From Lingula anatina (taxonomy: Eukaryota > Brachiopoda > Lingulata > Lingulida > Lingulidae): a stretch of 41,423 nt of DNA. A program made the position numbers and the translations under genes. The notes beneath the pieces were generated by a model. It did not search any database, had not been told where the DNA came from, and saw only the letters and a list, made by a program, of their open reading frames with translations. This document shows, piece by piece, positions 10,407 through 21,980 of this stretch; positions within the stretch are counted from its first letter, which is position 1, and each line of letters starts with the position of its first letter. Where the stretch lies: the NCBI RefSeq assembly GCF_001039355.2, contig NW_019774269.1:38691-80113 (forward strand), written 5' to 3'.

Positions 10407-11500
10407 TATTATTATGGTGCTAAAAGTTTTGGTTTTAGGTCTTAGAAGTATGAAATTAGCATTATTACATCAAAAGAAAAACACGGACTTGAATTTTAAA
10501 ATTATACTCGTTGCTTTATTAATCTTTATGTACAGCTGCCTTACAATTGTGATATTCAAAACTTTTATTAGATTAATTTCTTTTCATTCATTTATATGAT
10601 AAACTAGGGTTTAATGTAAATGATGCAGAAATCTGGCTTAAAGGTGTTTAAGAGACGGTGATCGTAATTCAAGACTGAAAGCTGTATATATTTCTGAAGC
10701 ACTTTAAAATGAGTCAGTAAAATTATGTATGACTGATGCTTTACATCCCAGTGGAGCTCTATTTCTCATTGAATTTGAACAAAATTAGATGATATTAGTG
10801 ATAAACAGGCATTCGTAACTTAGGTGGGTTTAATGTTTGACGTTCCATTCTACTATGCACAGATGCAAAAGCTAATTATTATTATTTTTTTTTGGGGGGA
10901 GCGGGCAGAGAATGTTATGTATGATAGTCAAGTTGATAATATTCTATTTAACTTGACAAATATTTGTGTTCAGAAAACCGCAAACGCTGTTAATCCTTTT
11001 TTTTTCAAAGATTTCTCCCTTAGTCGAACTACAGAGTAGTTTATTATAGAAAAGGGTTTCTTTGCTATACAGCAGTGAACTGCCTTAAATTGTTGTAATG
11101 AGCATAATATTCATAGGCCTATGGTAAATACTTTCTGAATTTAAACAAAATTGACATTTTTTTCCAAAAAAGTTGTTTTGTAAATAATACTCCAATATAC
11201 AGATTCCAAAATGTTTCTTGGATTCCAGTTAGAGTATACTTTTTGTGGGCAGTTAAAAAATGGAGTAAATAATTGTTTGAATTTAAGAAGTTATTACTTT
11301 GCCTTTGATATTGTACCTCTTTGGAACAAACAAACAACATAGTGCGATAATAATTTATTTCAGTCAGAGGGGGCTGGGAAAAAGGCATGGTTATAAAATA
11401 ATTTTATTTTTTGTTATAGGTTTACTTACGATTGGCAAAAGAAAGAGATAAAACAGGAAGCATTTCAAATTCAAAAAGTTATTTTTTAAGTCCTGTTTAT
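10407..11500. other. 3' UTR and AT-rich intergenic sequence
   Basis: Follows the transporter stop codon. I see no conserved coding potential and no unambiguous polyadenylation signal, so the end of the transcript cannot be placed. Confidence 0.4.
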
Positions 11501-11522
11501 TCTACTGGTAAAATCTGAACTT

Positions 11523-11628
11523 GCTTGCTTGTGTTCACTGTAACTGTACCTGTTACATTTACAGTTATCACAGTTACAGTGAACACAAGCAAGCACGTTC
11601 ACTGTAACTGTGTTCACTGTAACTGTGT
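11523..11628. repeat. Perfect 25-bp hairpin plus GTTCACTGTAACTGT repeats
   Basis: Left arm 11523-11547 and right arm 11570-11594 are exact inverses around a 22-base loop. The same core GTTCACTGTAACTGT is then repeated twice in direct tandem at about 11597-11627. Predicted to form a strong stem in DNA or RNA. Confidence 0.9.
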
Positions 11629-11749
11629 TAAAAATATTGAATACTATTATGGGGAACATCTTAGATGGCCTAAAATGAGGAAAAGTAGGAGAAAAAAATT
11701 TGTCAGGCAATACAATGTAGGTAGTAAACCAAAGTGTCTTTAATTTTTA

Positions 11750-12240
11750 TAAAACTGTCAAATAATTTTTCATCATTTGCTTCAATCCAGCTGTACTTGA
11801 AAATCTTACAAGATTGAAAGAAAAATGCAAATAATGCACATACAAGTCGTCAGGTCATTTGTGAAGTGAAAATGAAATATAATTTACACATTGATGCCCA
11901 TCATAGTATTTACTGCTTTTAAAAAGTGTATATATGCTACAGTAATGTTGACAAATTATCAACATGTGACAAATAATCAACAGAGTTATAGTCTAATCTG
12001 GCTGAAATGTCTTGATGTAGCACTATTAATTTAAAGAAATTGTGGTGTTAAACTGCAAACATGTTACACATGCTACAATTCACTTCTGTTTAAAGTTTAA
12101 AAGCTGTTAGTGTTTTATCTTAATTTTGTGATTAAGTTGTCTTCCATTGAACTCAAAAAACATAAACATATGCCAATGAACGCTTTTACATTGCTTTGCT
12201 GAATGTATAAGTATATATATCACAGTAAGTTTATTCATGT
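11750..12240. other. AT-rich sequence, nothing recognised
   Basis: No conserved frame, no tandem structure and no element ends were seen. Confidence 0.4.
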
Positions 12241-12250
12241 CACATCGCCT

Positions 12251-12395
12251 ATAGATCTTGAAGAACTATGAAGATCTATGAAGTCATTTTTTTTCAAATG
12301 TCTATTTTTCTTTCAAAATCCCTGAAGAAGGCCTAGGGGCCGAAAGCTTGGATTACATATCACATCTTTATAGTAGATCTTCATAGATGCATCAG
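12251..12395. repeat. Possible retroposon tail with CTGAAGAAGGC motif
   Basis: Contains CCCTGAAGAAGGCCTAGGGGCCGAAAG, a compact hairpin-like motif seen in many animal retroelement-derived repeats, between two short inverted GATCTATGAAG/CTTCATAGAT segments. Assignment to a family is not possible here. Confidence 0.3.
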
Positions 12396-12400
12396 TCTAA

Positions 12401-12626
12401 GGCTGTATTCCCAGAGCTTTTAGATCAATCTATCCCCGCGGGGAGTCTCACTAGATTACTGTCAGATAATCCAGCTTAAATGTCCGTCCCGCCTACTACA
12501 AACTGTAAGGGGGTAATTAACTTTCGTGCCCGCACGGCTGACAGCCCCCATTACCCCATACCCATATAACCCCCAGGGAGTTAGGTCGATCTAAAGTAGA
12601 TCGATCTAATCTCTGGAAATGGGGTC
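12401..12626. mobile_element. PIF/Harbinger-like MITE, copy 1
   Basis: 226 bp flanked by TAA on both sides (12398-12400, 12627-12629). The terminal inverted repeats include GTATTCCCAGAG and CTCTGGAAATGGGGTC, with TTTTAGATC..ATCTA just inside. It is about 85-90 percent identical by eye to the copy at 24641-24855. Confidence 0.85.
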
Positions 12627-12925
12627 TAATACCCTATTTACAGTAAGTTTATAACTTGATTGCTACATACATGTAGTAGCAGATAAGTATACATACATCG
12701 GAGGTTATAGTTTTGATTTATGGTGTAATTATTGCAATTTTGACATCATCAGCATTAAATGTATGTCACTAAAACATGTCGACCATTCTTCATTTGTCCT
12801 ATAAAAATGAATACAAAACAATGATAAGGTGAAATGACACAGTCGTGGAACTGTGCTTTGGTCTCTCTGGGATGTTCCCCATTTCCACTCCAAGTAATAA
12901 GGCAAGGCGATGTTAATGTTTTTGG

Positions 12926-13170
12926 TTTTCCAGTATATATAGATCTATAGCACTCAACCAGCATTTAAATTATTAGGTTATTTTATATCACTAATGCAGT
13001 GATGGTTTCCAGTAAATATAGATCTATATAAATAGCACTAAACCAGCATTTAAATTATTAGGTTATTTTATATCACTAATGCAGTGATGGTTTCCAGTAC
13101 ATATAGATCTATAGCACTAAACCAGCATTTAAATTATTAGGTTATTTTATATCACTAATGCAGTGATGGT
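12926..13170. repeat. 80-85 bp tandem repeat, 3 copies
   Basis: TTTCCAGTA.ATATAGATCTAT followed by AACCAGCATTTAAATTATTA recurs with the CCAG at 12930, 13009 and 13094. The middle copy has a 6-base insertion. Each unit begins with an acceptor-like TTTCCAG, but no exon is recognised next to it. Confidence 0.9.
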
Positions 13171-14390
13171 CACAACCCTTGTAAACCTTCACACATTAGT
13201 TTAAAAACATTTAAATACCAAACTGATTAATATGCAGGGTTTTCATAAATGCTCAGTATTTTTCAGTATAGTGATGCTGTTGTTATTATTAATTACTTAC
13301 TACAGTACTTATTTTATTATTGTTATCATCTGTTATTTCTTATGAAATTTGCTGCTGAAATTTTAGCACTCTTTATGAGCATGAAGTGACATGCTATTGT
13401 TAATATTATTATTTTGATTTTTAATTCTTATTGTATTATGGGTGCAGTTACATGTTATTATTATTATTAACAATACCATACAAGTGAGTTGTCCTTAAAT
13501 GGAGGTTTTCAAATTAACTGGGGGTTCAGTTGTTCAAGAAGCCAAGTCCAAACATGTTTTGAAAATAAGTTTAGTAGGTGACTATGTGAAGTGAATAAAT
13601 ATATTTTGCTGGAAAGTTATGACTTTTAAAGATGTATTTTTTTGTCTAAGAAGGAAGTAATTTTTCTTCAGTCAGCAGCTAATACTGAAATTTTTATCTC
13701 CAGTATTTCAATGTCTGTCTAGAGCATCTTCATGAGGGAACAAGGCCACTCATACAACTTTTATTCTACATTTTACCTTGTGACTTCTATGTCATACAAT
13801 ACTAACTAGTATGTGATTTCAAGATAATTTTTATTTCTAAGAACTTCCCATTCTCTCTCTCACTCTCAGAGTTTTATTTGAAGCCATTTTTATAAACAAA
13901 AAGAGACGTGAAGAAGGAACTATGACATATATGTAAATACAGTGTTCATTTAATATACCGATGGAATGTACACAAATCTATTCAAGAACACAATTTCTTG
14001 GTTGAGATAATGGTGCAGTACACTTGGAACCATACATTTGCATTCATTTAAACACATTGTACAACTAGAAGAAAATAAATCCACACCAGTCTCACAGATA
14101 AGAAAAAACTCTTACCAAGTGAAAGTTTTATAAAAAAAGTCACAGAAGTGATGCTTGGTCTATACCAGTACATAAACAGAAAACGTTTTTAAAAAATTGC
14201 TCATGAATATGCCTATCACTGCCATTTTCGTTTGCAGCCATTTTGAACTCCAATATGACTAAAAAAAAAGTGCAAAGAATTCTTCCCATACCACCCTATC
14301 ATTGGTGAAATGATTATTATGAGGAAAAAGATTTCAAGAAATATGCAGAAGGCAAAAGTTGTGAGCAACGGAGGGTGTTGGGCAACCAGT
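13171..14390. other. AT-rich intergenic sequence
   Basis: Contains short ATT-rich stretches (about 13280-13470) and no recognisable gene or element ends. Confidence 0.4.
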
Positions 14391-14559
14391 GGGGAGTTAA
14401 TCTATCAAGGTACACCGATTTGGATGTCCCTTTTCTGAGGGTAGAGGTTCTCCTGCCCAAGGTTTCCACCATAGAGTGGGAATTTATCAAGCCAGAACAT
14501 GGAAGTGTCTGTAGGTTGTGCTGTATTTGCTACTAAAATAACAACAAGATCGTCCATGA

Positions 14560-14750
14560 TGATGTTTCCTTGTAAATTAAAAAATGATAATAATAATAAT
14601 AATAATAATGAATGAATAATAAAAGATCACAGCCATGGTCACTAAGGGAGTAATTCTGAAAAAAAAAAAACTCGTAAAAGGCAAGGTGGTGGACAAGGGA
14701 ACTGCCCTGGGATGCTGGGGCACACAATGTAGAGTTAAACTATCAAGGTA
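14560..14750 (-). repeat. SINE-like repeat (GGCCATGGCTG family), reverse copy
   Basis: On the minus strand it reads CCAGGGCAGTTCCCTTGTCC, then ATTACTCCCTTAGTGACCATGGCTGTG and a tail of ATTATT repeats. It matches the + strand copies at 27840-27985, 28436-28575, 28600-28705 and about 28960-29100. A simple A/T-rich tail suggests a retroposon. Confidence 0.6.
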
Positions 14751-14771
14751 CACTGATATGTGCCAGTCTTA

Positions 14772-15028
14772 GGCTTCGTTCACATGCAATGTCTATTTTC
14801 TAAATTCTATTTTCTATTCGCACTATCTTATGATCATGGTCTGCGCCCTGAATATCCCGCTGCGTAATTACTGGCAGCGCGAGCCAGTTACTTATAGTAA
14901 CTTATAGTAACTGGCTCGCGCTGCCAGTAATTACGCCGCGGGATATTCAGGGCACAGACTGTGATCATAAGACATACCGCGAATAGAAAATAGAATTTAG
15001 AAAATAGACATTGCATGTGAATGAAGCC
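14772..15028. mobile_element. Near-perfect palindromic Harbinger-like MITE
   Basis: 257 bp flanked by TTA on both sides (14769-14771, 15029-15031). The ends are GGCTTCGTTCACATGC and GCATGTGAATGAAGCC, and inversion continues almost without break to the centre at about 14900 (ACTTATAGTAACTTATAGTA). TTA duplication and the GGC...TTCACA end suit PIF/Harbinger. No transposase inside. Confidence 0.9.
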
Positions 15029-15119
15029 TTATTAACTAAATTAACTCAATAATGATCCCAGATGAAAAGGCTTTCTTGTAAATTGCAAAGCAATATGATA
15101 ATGAAAAAATAATAAAAGA

Positions 15120-15673
15120 TAACAGCTANAGCGTCCTCTAAGGAGAAGGCGATCCTGTCTTCTTGGTGTGATACACGGACACCCTGGTCGAGGTATTGGA
15201 GTAGGTGCCCCTGTTGCAGCATTTCTTTGGAGGACTTCACAATCGGTTCCTGATAAATGTTGAATTACCTGGCAATGGCTGTCCGTTTCTGGCCATTTTC
15301 TCTGAGAGCAAGAACCCCATAGTAAGCTGCGTTGCTTAGCTGTCGAACCATATCTTCACTAAGGTACCTGTCAAGTTTCAGAGCGATCCCTTTATTGCTT
15401 CTCTAAACACACTCCAAAGATTGACCAAACCCATGCGTTTTTATACAAGGGCAGAAATTGCCGAAAAGACCACCCCTCACATTTCTGACGACAGAACATG
15501 CAACTGCATGCATCAATTGTTTCGAGAGTTGTGTGGTAATTAGGTAACACACCTGGCTACACATGGAGTGACACCTCAGCTTTGGATTCTAAGTAGTTAG
15601 AGAGAAATTATATATTTTGTAGAAAATTTACTCGCCAAAAAATAATATTCCATATTAAGTGGTAATCCAGTAT
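15120..15673 (-). pseudogene. Tc1-like transposase, N-terminal fragment
   Basis: Read on the minus strand, 15400-15130 gives a helix-turn-helix region of Tc1-like transposases: YYGVLALRENGQKRTAIAR, then after a lesion a stretch ending HQEDRIAFSLED. This resembles the usual L.E.G.S...IAR.F.V..........Q.G...........ED..I pattern. At 15640-15673 the minus strand has TTAATATGGAATATT, which also lies at the end of the full-length Tc1-like relict at 21981-23644, so this is the 5' terminal repeat of a related element. The rest of the transposase is missing and the palindromic MITE lies directly at the broken side. An N base at 15129 interrupts the frame. Catalytic residues are not present. Confidence 0.6.
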
Positions 15674-15689
15674 CTCTGCTCTGATTCAT

Positions 15690-17510
15690 TTTCGTGAATA
15701 AACATTGCATGTGCATTTATTTTTGCCTGTACTCAATAAAAAAGATAAATAATGCAGTATAAAAGAGACTGCTAGTAGATAGCAACTAGCGTTCAGGCAT
15801 CTTCAAAGTCATCCTATTCAGGTAAGCATCCACATTTTTTACATCAGTAAGAGAAATGAGAAGGATTGGAGGCCTGAAGTTTGGACAGTCCATTTCCCAG
15901 TTGGGTTGCTCTATCTGGTTTGAAGTAGATAAAAGTGGACCAAATGTACTGAGATATATCAGATGGCTCCTGACTCTTTAGTGTTCTTAGCAACAATAAT
16001 GATGCTTTGTTTGTTTGGTATACTGTTTTCTGTGGTTCCATGTGCTTAAATTCCATCTGTGCATTACTTTATATTAGCAGCATTTTTTTTTTTGCCTTCT
16101 GACATAAGCTTTGAGGTCTCCAAATGATGTTGTCCATGAAATTACATAAGTGTGGCCTAATAGTAAAATACAGATTCTGCTGCTAAAGTGCTGTTAGAGC
16201 CATCCTTGAGCTGCAGGTGGTAGACGAAACACGCTGTCAAGCACTGAATATGCCTATGACTGACTGGTAGCTGTGCGTTCCTACCAGAAGTAATACAAAA
16301 AATGTATAATCACTTACACCCGTGCCAACTGAACTCACAGCGGTCAGGTTTTGTCTTGCTGATAATCTTGTCACATCGTACAGCATTTGGGCGCATTGGG
16401 AAGATTTTTCTTTTGCTAGTCTTTATTTCACGCTGTATTCCTTAACCAAAGAAGCTTGGAAAGATAATAATTGTGCAATAAAATTGGAAAGAAAGAGAAT
16501 AGATAAAGACCACTCTCCCATCAGATTTCTCCCAGTAAATATATTTACATTAGTGATCGACTTTTTTCCGTGATACTGGAGAGACAAGACGTATAGGCAG
16601 AGTATGCATAGAGTGTATGCAACGTAATACTACAGACACAAGACGTATAGGCAGAGTATGTATAGAGTGTGCGCAACGTAATAATGACGAACTTGCAGCG
16701 TATGGAACGTATCCCTTACAAATTGCATGCATGGTGTATATATCATACTCATACGCGCTTCTTTTACGCTAGGTGTGACGGCGCCTTAGTGCAAGGTCTA
16801 ATTATACCGTCACCAATTGTCGTGACAAACAGCATTAGAATCTGACCGCGAAATAGAAAATATGTTACTGTGTCCAGACACCCCCACATCAGTCTAAATA
16901 TGTAAATGCTGTATCACAGGAACAAAATCTTTAGATCTTGTCCGATTTGGGCAGACGTTAAGGAAGAAGAACAACGACAGTGTTTCGACGGCGTTATCCC
17001 CTAGGCAGATACACAGTGTGGTGAGCTGCCTAGTCCTATTAGTCTGTGGTTTGGGACAAGTTGAAGGCAGAATCCATGGACATGATTCCAGAGCTGCGGT
17101 TATCTGTCGCTGGGATCGTGAGCTAAACGTTATCTGAGGGAGCATTCACATCGAGAAGAGCCCAGGTCTACAAAGACCCACATGAAAGGGAAACCGCTTA
17201 ATCCTGTAATGGTCTCTCCGCCTCTCACACGGCTCCCCACTCGTCGTCCCTCGACCGGTTGAACTGAGCTGAGATTGAATTAGTGTCCCCCTGAAGGTCC
17301 GGTAAGAAGACGACCTCAATCCAGACTCAAACGATAACTCTCACCTGTCATCTCAGTTAACAACCGTTAAGAACTAATAAAAAAGTTCGTTAACTGGCAA
17401 GTCACACACATGTATTACATATGTATTAAATCTAGAAACTGAATATGACAGCATTGCTAAGAAACTCAAATAAAATTTATGCATCGCTCCTGTCCGTAAT
17501 GAATACACTA
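15690..17510. other. Intergenic, one short tandem duplication
   Basis: No gene recognised. At 16572-16683 a segment with ACAAGACGTATAGGCAGAGTATG followed by TATAGAGTGT.TGCAACGTAATA occurs twice in direct tandem (about 64-bp spacing). Confidence 0.5.
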
Positions 17511-17522
17511 ATAGATCATACC

Positions 17523-17669
17523 CAGGGCCGTAGCCTGAGCAAAATGCCAGGGGGGGCAGTAAGCGGACACGAGGGGGCGAAGCTACCGATGGGGGAGGGT
17601 GTGGTGTGTAAAATTCCAAATTCCAGGGGGGCAGCTGCCCCCCCTGCCCCCCCGGAGGCTACGGCCCTG
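17523..17669. mobile_element. hAT-like MITE (CAGGGCCGTAGCC ends)
   Basis: 147 bp with CAGGGCCGTAGCC at the left and GGCTACGGCCCTG at the right, exactly inverted. ATCATAC occurs just outside both ends, a probable target duplication slightly blurred. The G/C-run interior is typical of these elements. Confidence 0.8.
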
Positions 17670-18130
17670 ATATCATACAAATATGTTATATTCTGTCACG
17701 GACCCGATGGTGAGAAGGGCAGCCAATATGACCTTGGGTCGGCTGGGGGTTGGGCTGGCGTTTTATTATTTTTGTTAGCAAAGTTTCTCGCTGGACAGCA
17801 CAAAAAATGGTGCAGAATTGGTCAGAAAAAAAAATCTGTGAAATATTAATGAAAAATTCTCCGTATGGCCCTGGTAGAGATTTCTATTGTCAACAATACA
17901 ATCGAGACGCTGCTCTAACTCAAACAAACTCACACGATATTCAGCACCACACCATACTGCCCGCTACCAAAATGGAGGATACACCCTCCTATCTTTCTGA
18001 AATTGCACACATAATTCCCGGATAAATATAGTTAAAATTTACCAAATATCCAATCTTGGGTTAGATTTGTCGTATATACGATGTCCGTATGGTGTCCATA
18101 TGCCCCTACCCGTGCGGCGTCCGTTACTTA

Positions 18131-18373
18131 AGCCTAGGTCCCAACCGAACGTACGGGCTGCTACGTGTGGTCTACGGCCCAAAAAAAGGGGAAAACGTGG
18201 GAGTTCGTGCGTGAGGAGCACGTCCATCGTGCGACTTTTGGAGGACGCAAACAGCACGTAGAATCTTTTCACCAATGTACTTGATTTCTTCCCTGCGATC
18301 TAGCTACGTCCTAAAAGGAACGTCCTAAGGAAGCTAAAAGCCGTGCGTCCAAAACGTAGTTGGGACCTAGGCT
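18131..18373. mobile_element. PIF/Harbinger-like MITE, AGCCTAGGTCCCAAC ends
   Basis: 243 bp flanked by TTA (18128-18130, 18374-18376), with perfect 15-bp ends AGCCTAGGTCCCAAC / GTTGGGACCTAGGCT. The interior is CpG-rich with repeated ACGT motifs (AAAACGT, GCACGT, CTACGT), unlike the AT-rich surroundings. Confidence 0.88.
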
Positions 18374-18714
18374 TTAACCTCAAAGTCATGTGGGAGAAAT
18401 GGTACGGCGCCCGTACCGAACGTAAGCATGGTAGCCCATAGACACTTACAGTACAAAAATATGGAAAATAGATTTCTATATCATCGTACTGCGTCTGTGA
18501 AAAATGTAACCTAGGCTTTAGTAGAACGTAAATCTTTACACCTAATACTTTCGTTTATCACCGTTTTAATCTTTTTAATATGGCAGCTGTGATTTCTTTG
18601 CATTTTGTCCCTGACAATAATGATGATAATACCCCCCACACACACACACACACACAATAACTATCTCCTACATACGTTCTAAGATATTTGTGAGTAATTT
18701 AATCATCCATAAAG

Positions 18715-20300
18715 ATGTTCCTGTTTATAACTGAATTAATTTGTTTTTCTATTATATTAATGTCTCGAATAAACCTGTTTTTAACTTTCTGCTCTTCCCC
18801 TCCCTTTCTTACTCGTTTTAACCACTTTATCCTTCTCGTTTACATAAGATACATGTATGTTCTCTGTCACCGTGAAGACATTTCAAATGAACAATCTCAG
18901 TTAATACGGGAAATGAGCCATAGGCTTCCCTCTTACCAGGGCCGCAGTTATTGTGCTGTGGACATTTTTTGCTTTTACAGTACAGAGATTAGCCATCTAT
19001 TTAACCAGAGATGCATCTGTGAATATCTAGGTAAAAATCAATCTATGGTCCTGGTAGAGGGTTGCCAGATGCTGCAGTGTGTTGATTTTGATACTGTCTC
19101 AACCCTGATTGTGACGGACTCCACAAATATCAGCCGATTGTGTTAGTGAAGACACAACGCGAGACTGAGAGGGGGATGAAATGTTCATAAAGAAACTAAT
19201 AAGTCATTGGAAATGACAATATGCTATTTTAGTTAAATTAAATGTCGACAAACTATTCAGTAGAGAAAGTTAGATTAAAAGGAAATATGCTGAAATAAAA
19301 CAGCACAAAAATGATGGGGGATGGTATGATGATGGTATAAAAGGTTTGGCAGAGTCGGGGAAATTGAGTTCAAGAGCGTGTTTACTATTGTCCTTTAACT
19401 TTAACACGCCAGGTTATACAAACTTTTACAATTTTTGTCTCTAAAAAACTGTACAGATTCATCTTTTTTACTTAGATAATTACCGTATGTTTCAACTATA
19501 GTAATTCACAAAGATGAATTTTAAAGATGACGTCTATTGAGAAAGAGCGCCATTACTAAAAACGCAGCACTGGAAAATTGACTGGCAAATCTTCAACTCT
19601 ACGAAAGGAACTAAAAAAAGTTACAAATGGAACATTAAGTGCCGACAGAATCTACGTGGAGTCAAAGTTTGCAATTTTTGAACTACACAAACTGTCAGCG
19701 ATTAATTTTCACATCAAGTATGTTTGCCGACATTTTCATTTATGCACTAAGGTCTATTTGCGCGACTAACCAGAAAATACATTAGAAAAAAAAATAAAAC
19801 AGAAGTGCTAATGAATGCGTTTTCTTGCTTTGCTGAACTGTCTCCATAGTAGTGCAGATTGCAGTTTGAAGGACAGAATTTTTTTTAATTAAAAAATGGA
19901 TTTATTTTTACGAAGTGAGATACTTAGGACTTTACAAAGAAATCTCAACAATACTTCAAAAATGTTCCAGTAATATAGAAAGTTGGGCTAGCGACGTGAG
20001 TGTCACCTCTACCTCAGGTGTGCAAAAAGCTGAATGCCCGATGAAAACCACATAAAAATAACGGAGACTGAAATATTGGAGAGCAAAAATTGACTTGTTT
20101 TAATTATTGATTAAAACAAGCTGTTAGTATGACCAAGTTTGAAATTCTTGAAGCATTTAAAGACTTGAATTTGAATGTAATAAATTTCTTAATTGCCTAT
20201 ATGATTTTTCTACATCATTTTGTATAGTCAAAGTATTTTACTATAGCAAACTGTTAACAACACATTTCTAACCAAGGCGTTACTTTCCAAAGCCTAAAAA
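18715..20300. other. Intergenic, with one open frame of doubtful status
   Basis: A + strand frame to 19146 is open, but its first half is low-complexity hydrophobic. Its last part (about 19085-19150) resembles a second segment at about 20465-20533, and both end in TGT/TGC-TAG followed by TGAAGACA. The rest shows nothing recognisable. A (CA)n tract lies at 18637-18655. Confidence 0.3.

Positions 20301-20303
<3 letters not shown>

Positions 20304-20348
<45 letters not shown>
20304..20348. repeat. (GT)n microsatellite
   Basis: About 22 GT units, pure. Confidence 0.97.
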
Positions 20349-20350
<2 letters not shown>

Positions 20351-21271
20351 CGGGGTGGACACGTAGGGCGTGCGGGAATCTCCCTCTCTGGCAACTGTCA
20401 ATGATGACAGGTATGTAATGGTCCGGGAGAAAAGAGGAAGTGTTGAGTTACAAAGGGTTAATGTATTTGACGTCAGAGTCTGTCTCAACATGATTGTGAC
20501 GGTGTCCATGAATTTCATCATATTGTGCTAGTGAAGACAGCCATAAATGATAGAGGGCGCTGATATGATCATTTTTCTTCATGATAATTTTTAAGTACTC
20601 GAAACTTTTGTACTGAATGCACTTGTTTCAAAAGTGTCTGAATTTCTTGAATCTCTTTTATAGGAAAAAAAGAGTACCATGTAACACACTCTCTTTCCTA
20701 TAAATTAAAAAACAGTATTATTTACATATTTATTAAATTGTTCATTTATTTTTTATTTTGTGTGTGTTTGTGTGTGTGTGAGAGAGAAAGAGAGAGATTG
20801 TACAAATTTTTTATTAAGTTAAATAAAAGAATAAAATGATGTTCAATTTTGAGCTAAACTTGCACTCGGTTCACGGAATCAGAAATGCTGGTGCACTCAG
20901 GGAAATTCAATAAAGGTAATTAATAGTGTTTCGTTTATTGAAAATCTAAGTCAAGTGGTAGTACTAAGCAGGTACATGTAATGAGATGATGATTTTTCGT
21001 TCTTTAATCACACAGCATTCACTGAAGCTTAGGGTGTTCTGGCATATACTTTGCTTGGGTGACAGTGTATTGTTATTATTATTATTACATCCCACACATA
21101 CTGCCATTACCGTGCTACGTTCATAGTAACGACGCATAATGCCTTCAGCACTTTCTGGAGTAAAAAGAATTGATTGTCTCGACAGCAATCTGAAGATCAG
21201 CAGATTATAATTTCAGGGACATGAAATGGCTGAGAAATATTTGTGAAATGTATAATTTTTAACACTTACAA

Positions 21272-21440
21272 TTTTAGGGGGAGGGATTACCGGGTAGAAA
21301 GAGTTGGGTTTTTTGCTGGAAAAGGTCTATTCTGAATTTGAGTTAGGCTCAGTGCTATTTCTCACATTGGGTAAACTATGGGGGATATAAAGTCAATTTT
21401 TCAGAAAAGGACTCATTTGAAATTGCTGGCTACTGGCTTG
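21272..21440. repeat. Dispersed repeat related to 7505-7675
   Basis: Shares GAAATTGCTGGCTACTGGC and GTTTTTTGCTGGAAAAGGTC-type phrases with the other copies. Non-coding. Confidence 0.55.
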
Positions 21441-21511
21441 TTGTGCCAAATAACTTTTAAATAAGAGTCACTTGTATTATGCTTTTCATACTGTTTTTAA
21501 TTTAAACTAGA

Positions 21512-21872
21512 AAAGCACTCTGAGAGCGCAGACCTCTCACCCAATGCCGTTTCACCCCTAAATTTTCAATCTATAATTTAAAGTTTTTTTTTATTTTTGA
21601 TTATTGATTGATTATTGATCCGGGGCACCACCAAAAACTAATCATCTGTTCCTTGGCCCACTTCTGACAGTTCCTGAAAATTTCATCAAAATCGGCCCAT
21701 TACTTTTTTTTTTTGATTATTGATTGAAAATTGATCACCACCAAAAACTAATCACTTCTAAGTTAACCCATTTTTGACCTACCCTGAAAATTTCATCCAT
21801 AACTTTTTGAGTTATGTTGATGACAAACAGACAAACAGGGATGAAAACATATAACCACCTTGGTGGAGGTAA
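21512..21872. repeat. Dispersed repeat ending CTTGGTGGAGGTAA
   Basis: Contains GCACTCTGAGAGCGCAGACC near the left, two ATCACCACCAAAAACTAATC-type blocks, TGAAAATTTCATC twice, and the terminal CACCTTGGTGGAGGTAA. This block order is a widespread metazoan repeat known from many marine animal genomes. The internal two-fold repetition suggests a dimer. Confidence 0.6.
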
Positions 21873-21980
21873 TTAAGAAAAGAAAGAAAAACAAAACTCA
21901 TTTGATTGCATACAATTAATATTTTATTGTAAAAAAAGAACATTTTGACGTTTTTAAACTTGCAGCCAAAGAGGTTATAA

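Noticed and set aside
17445-18025. Two overlapping open frames of 91-134 codons
   Set aside because: They run through the hAT-like MITE and its C/G runs, have no splice or homology support, and read low-complexity Ala/Pro.
18715-19146. 143-codon frame as a gene
   Set aside because: The first half is AT-rich hydrophobic noise; only the terminal part resembles another segment, so I report the pair and not a gene.
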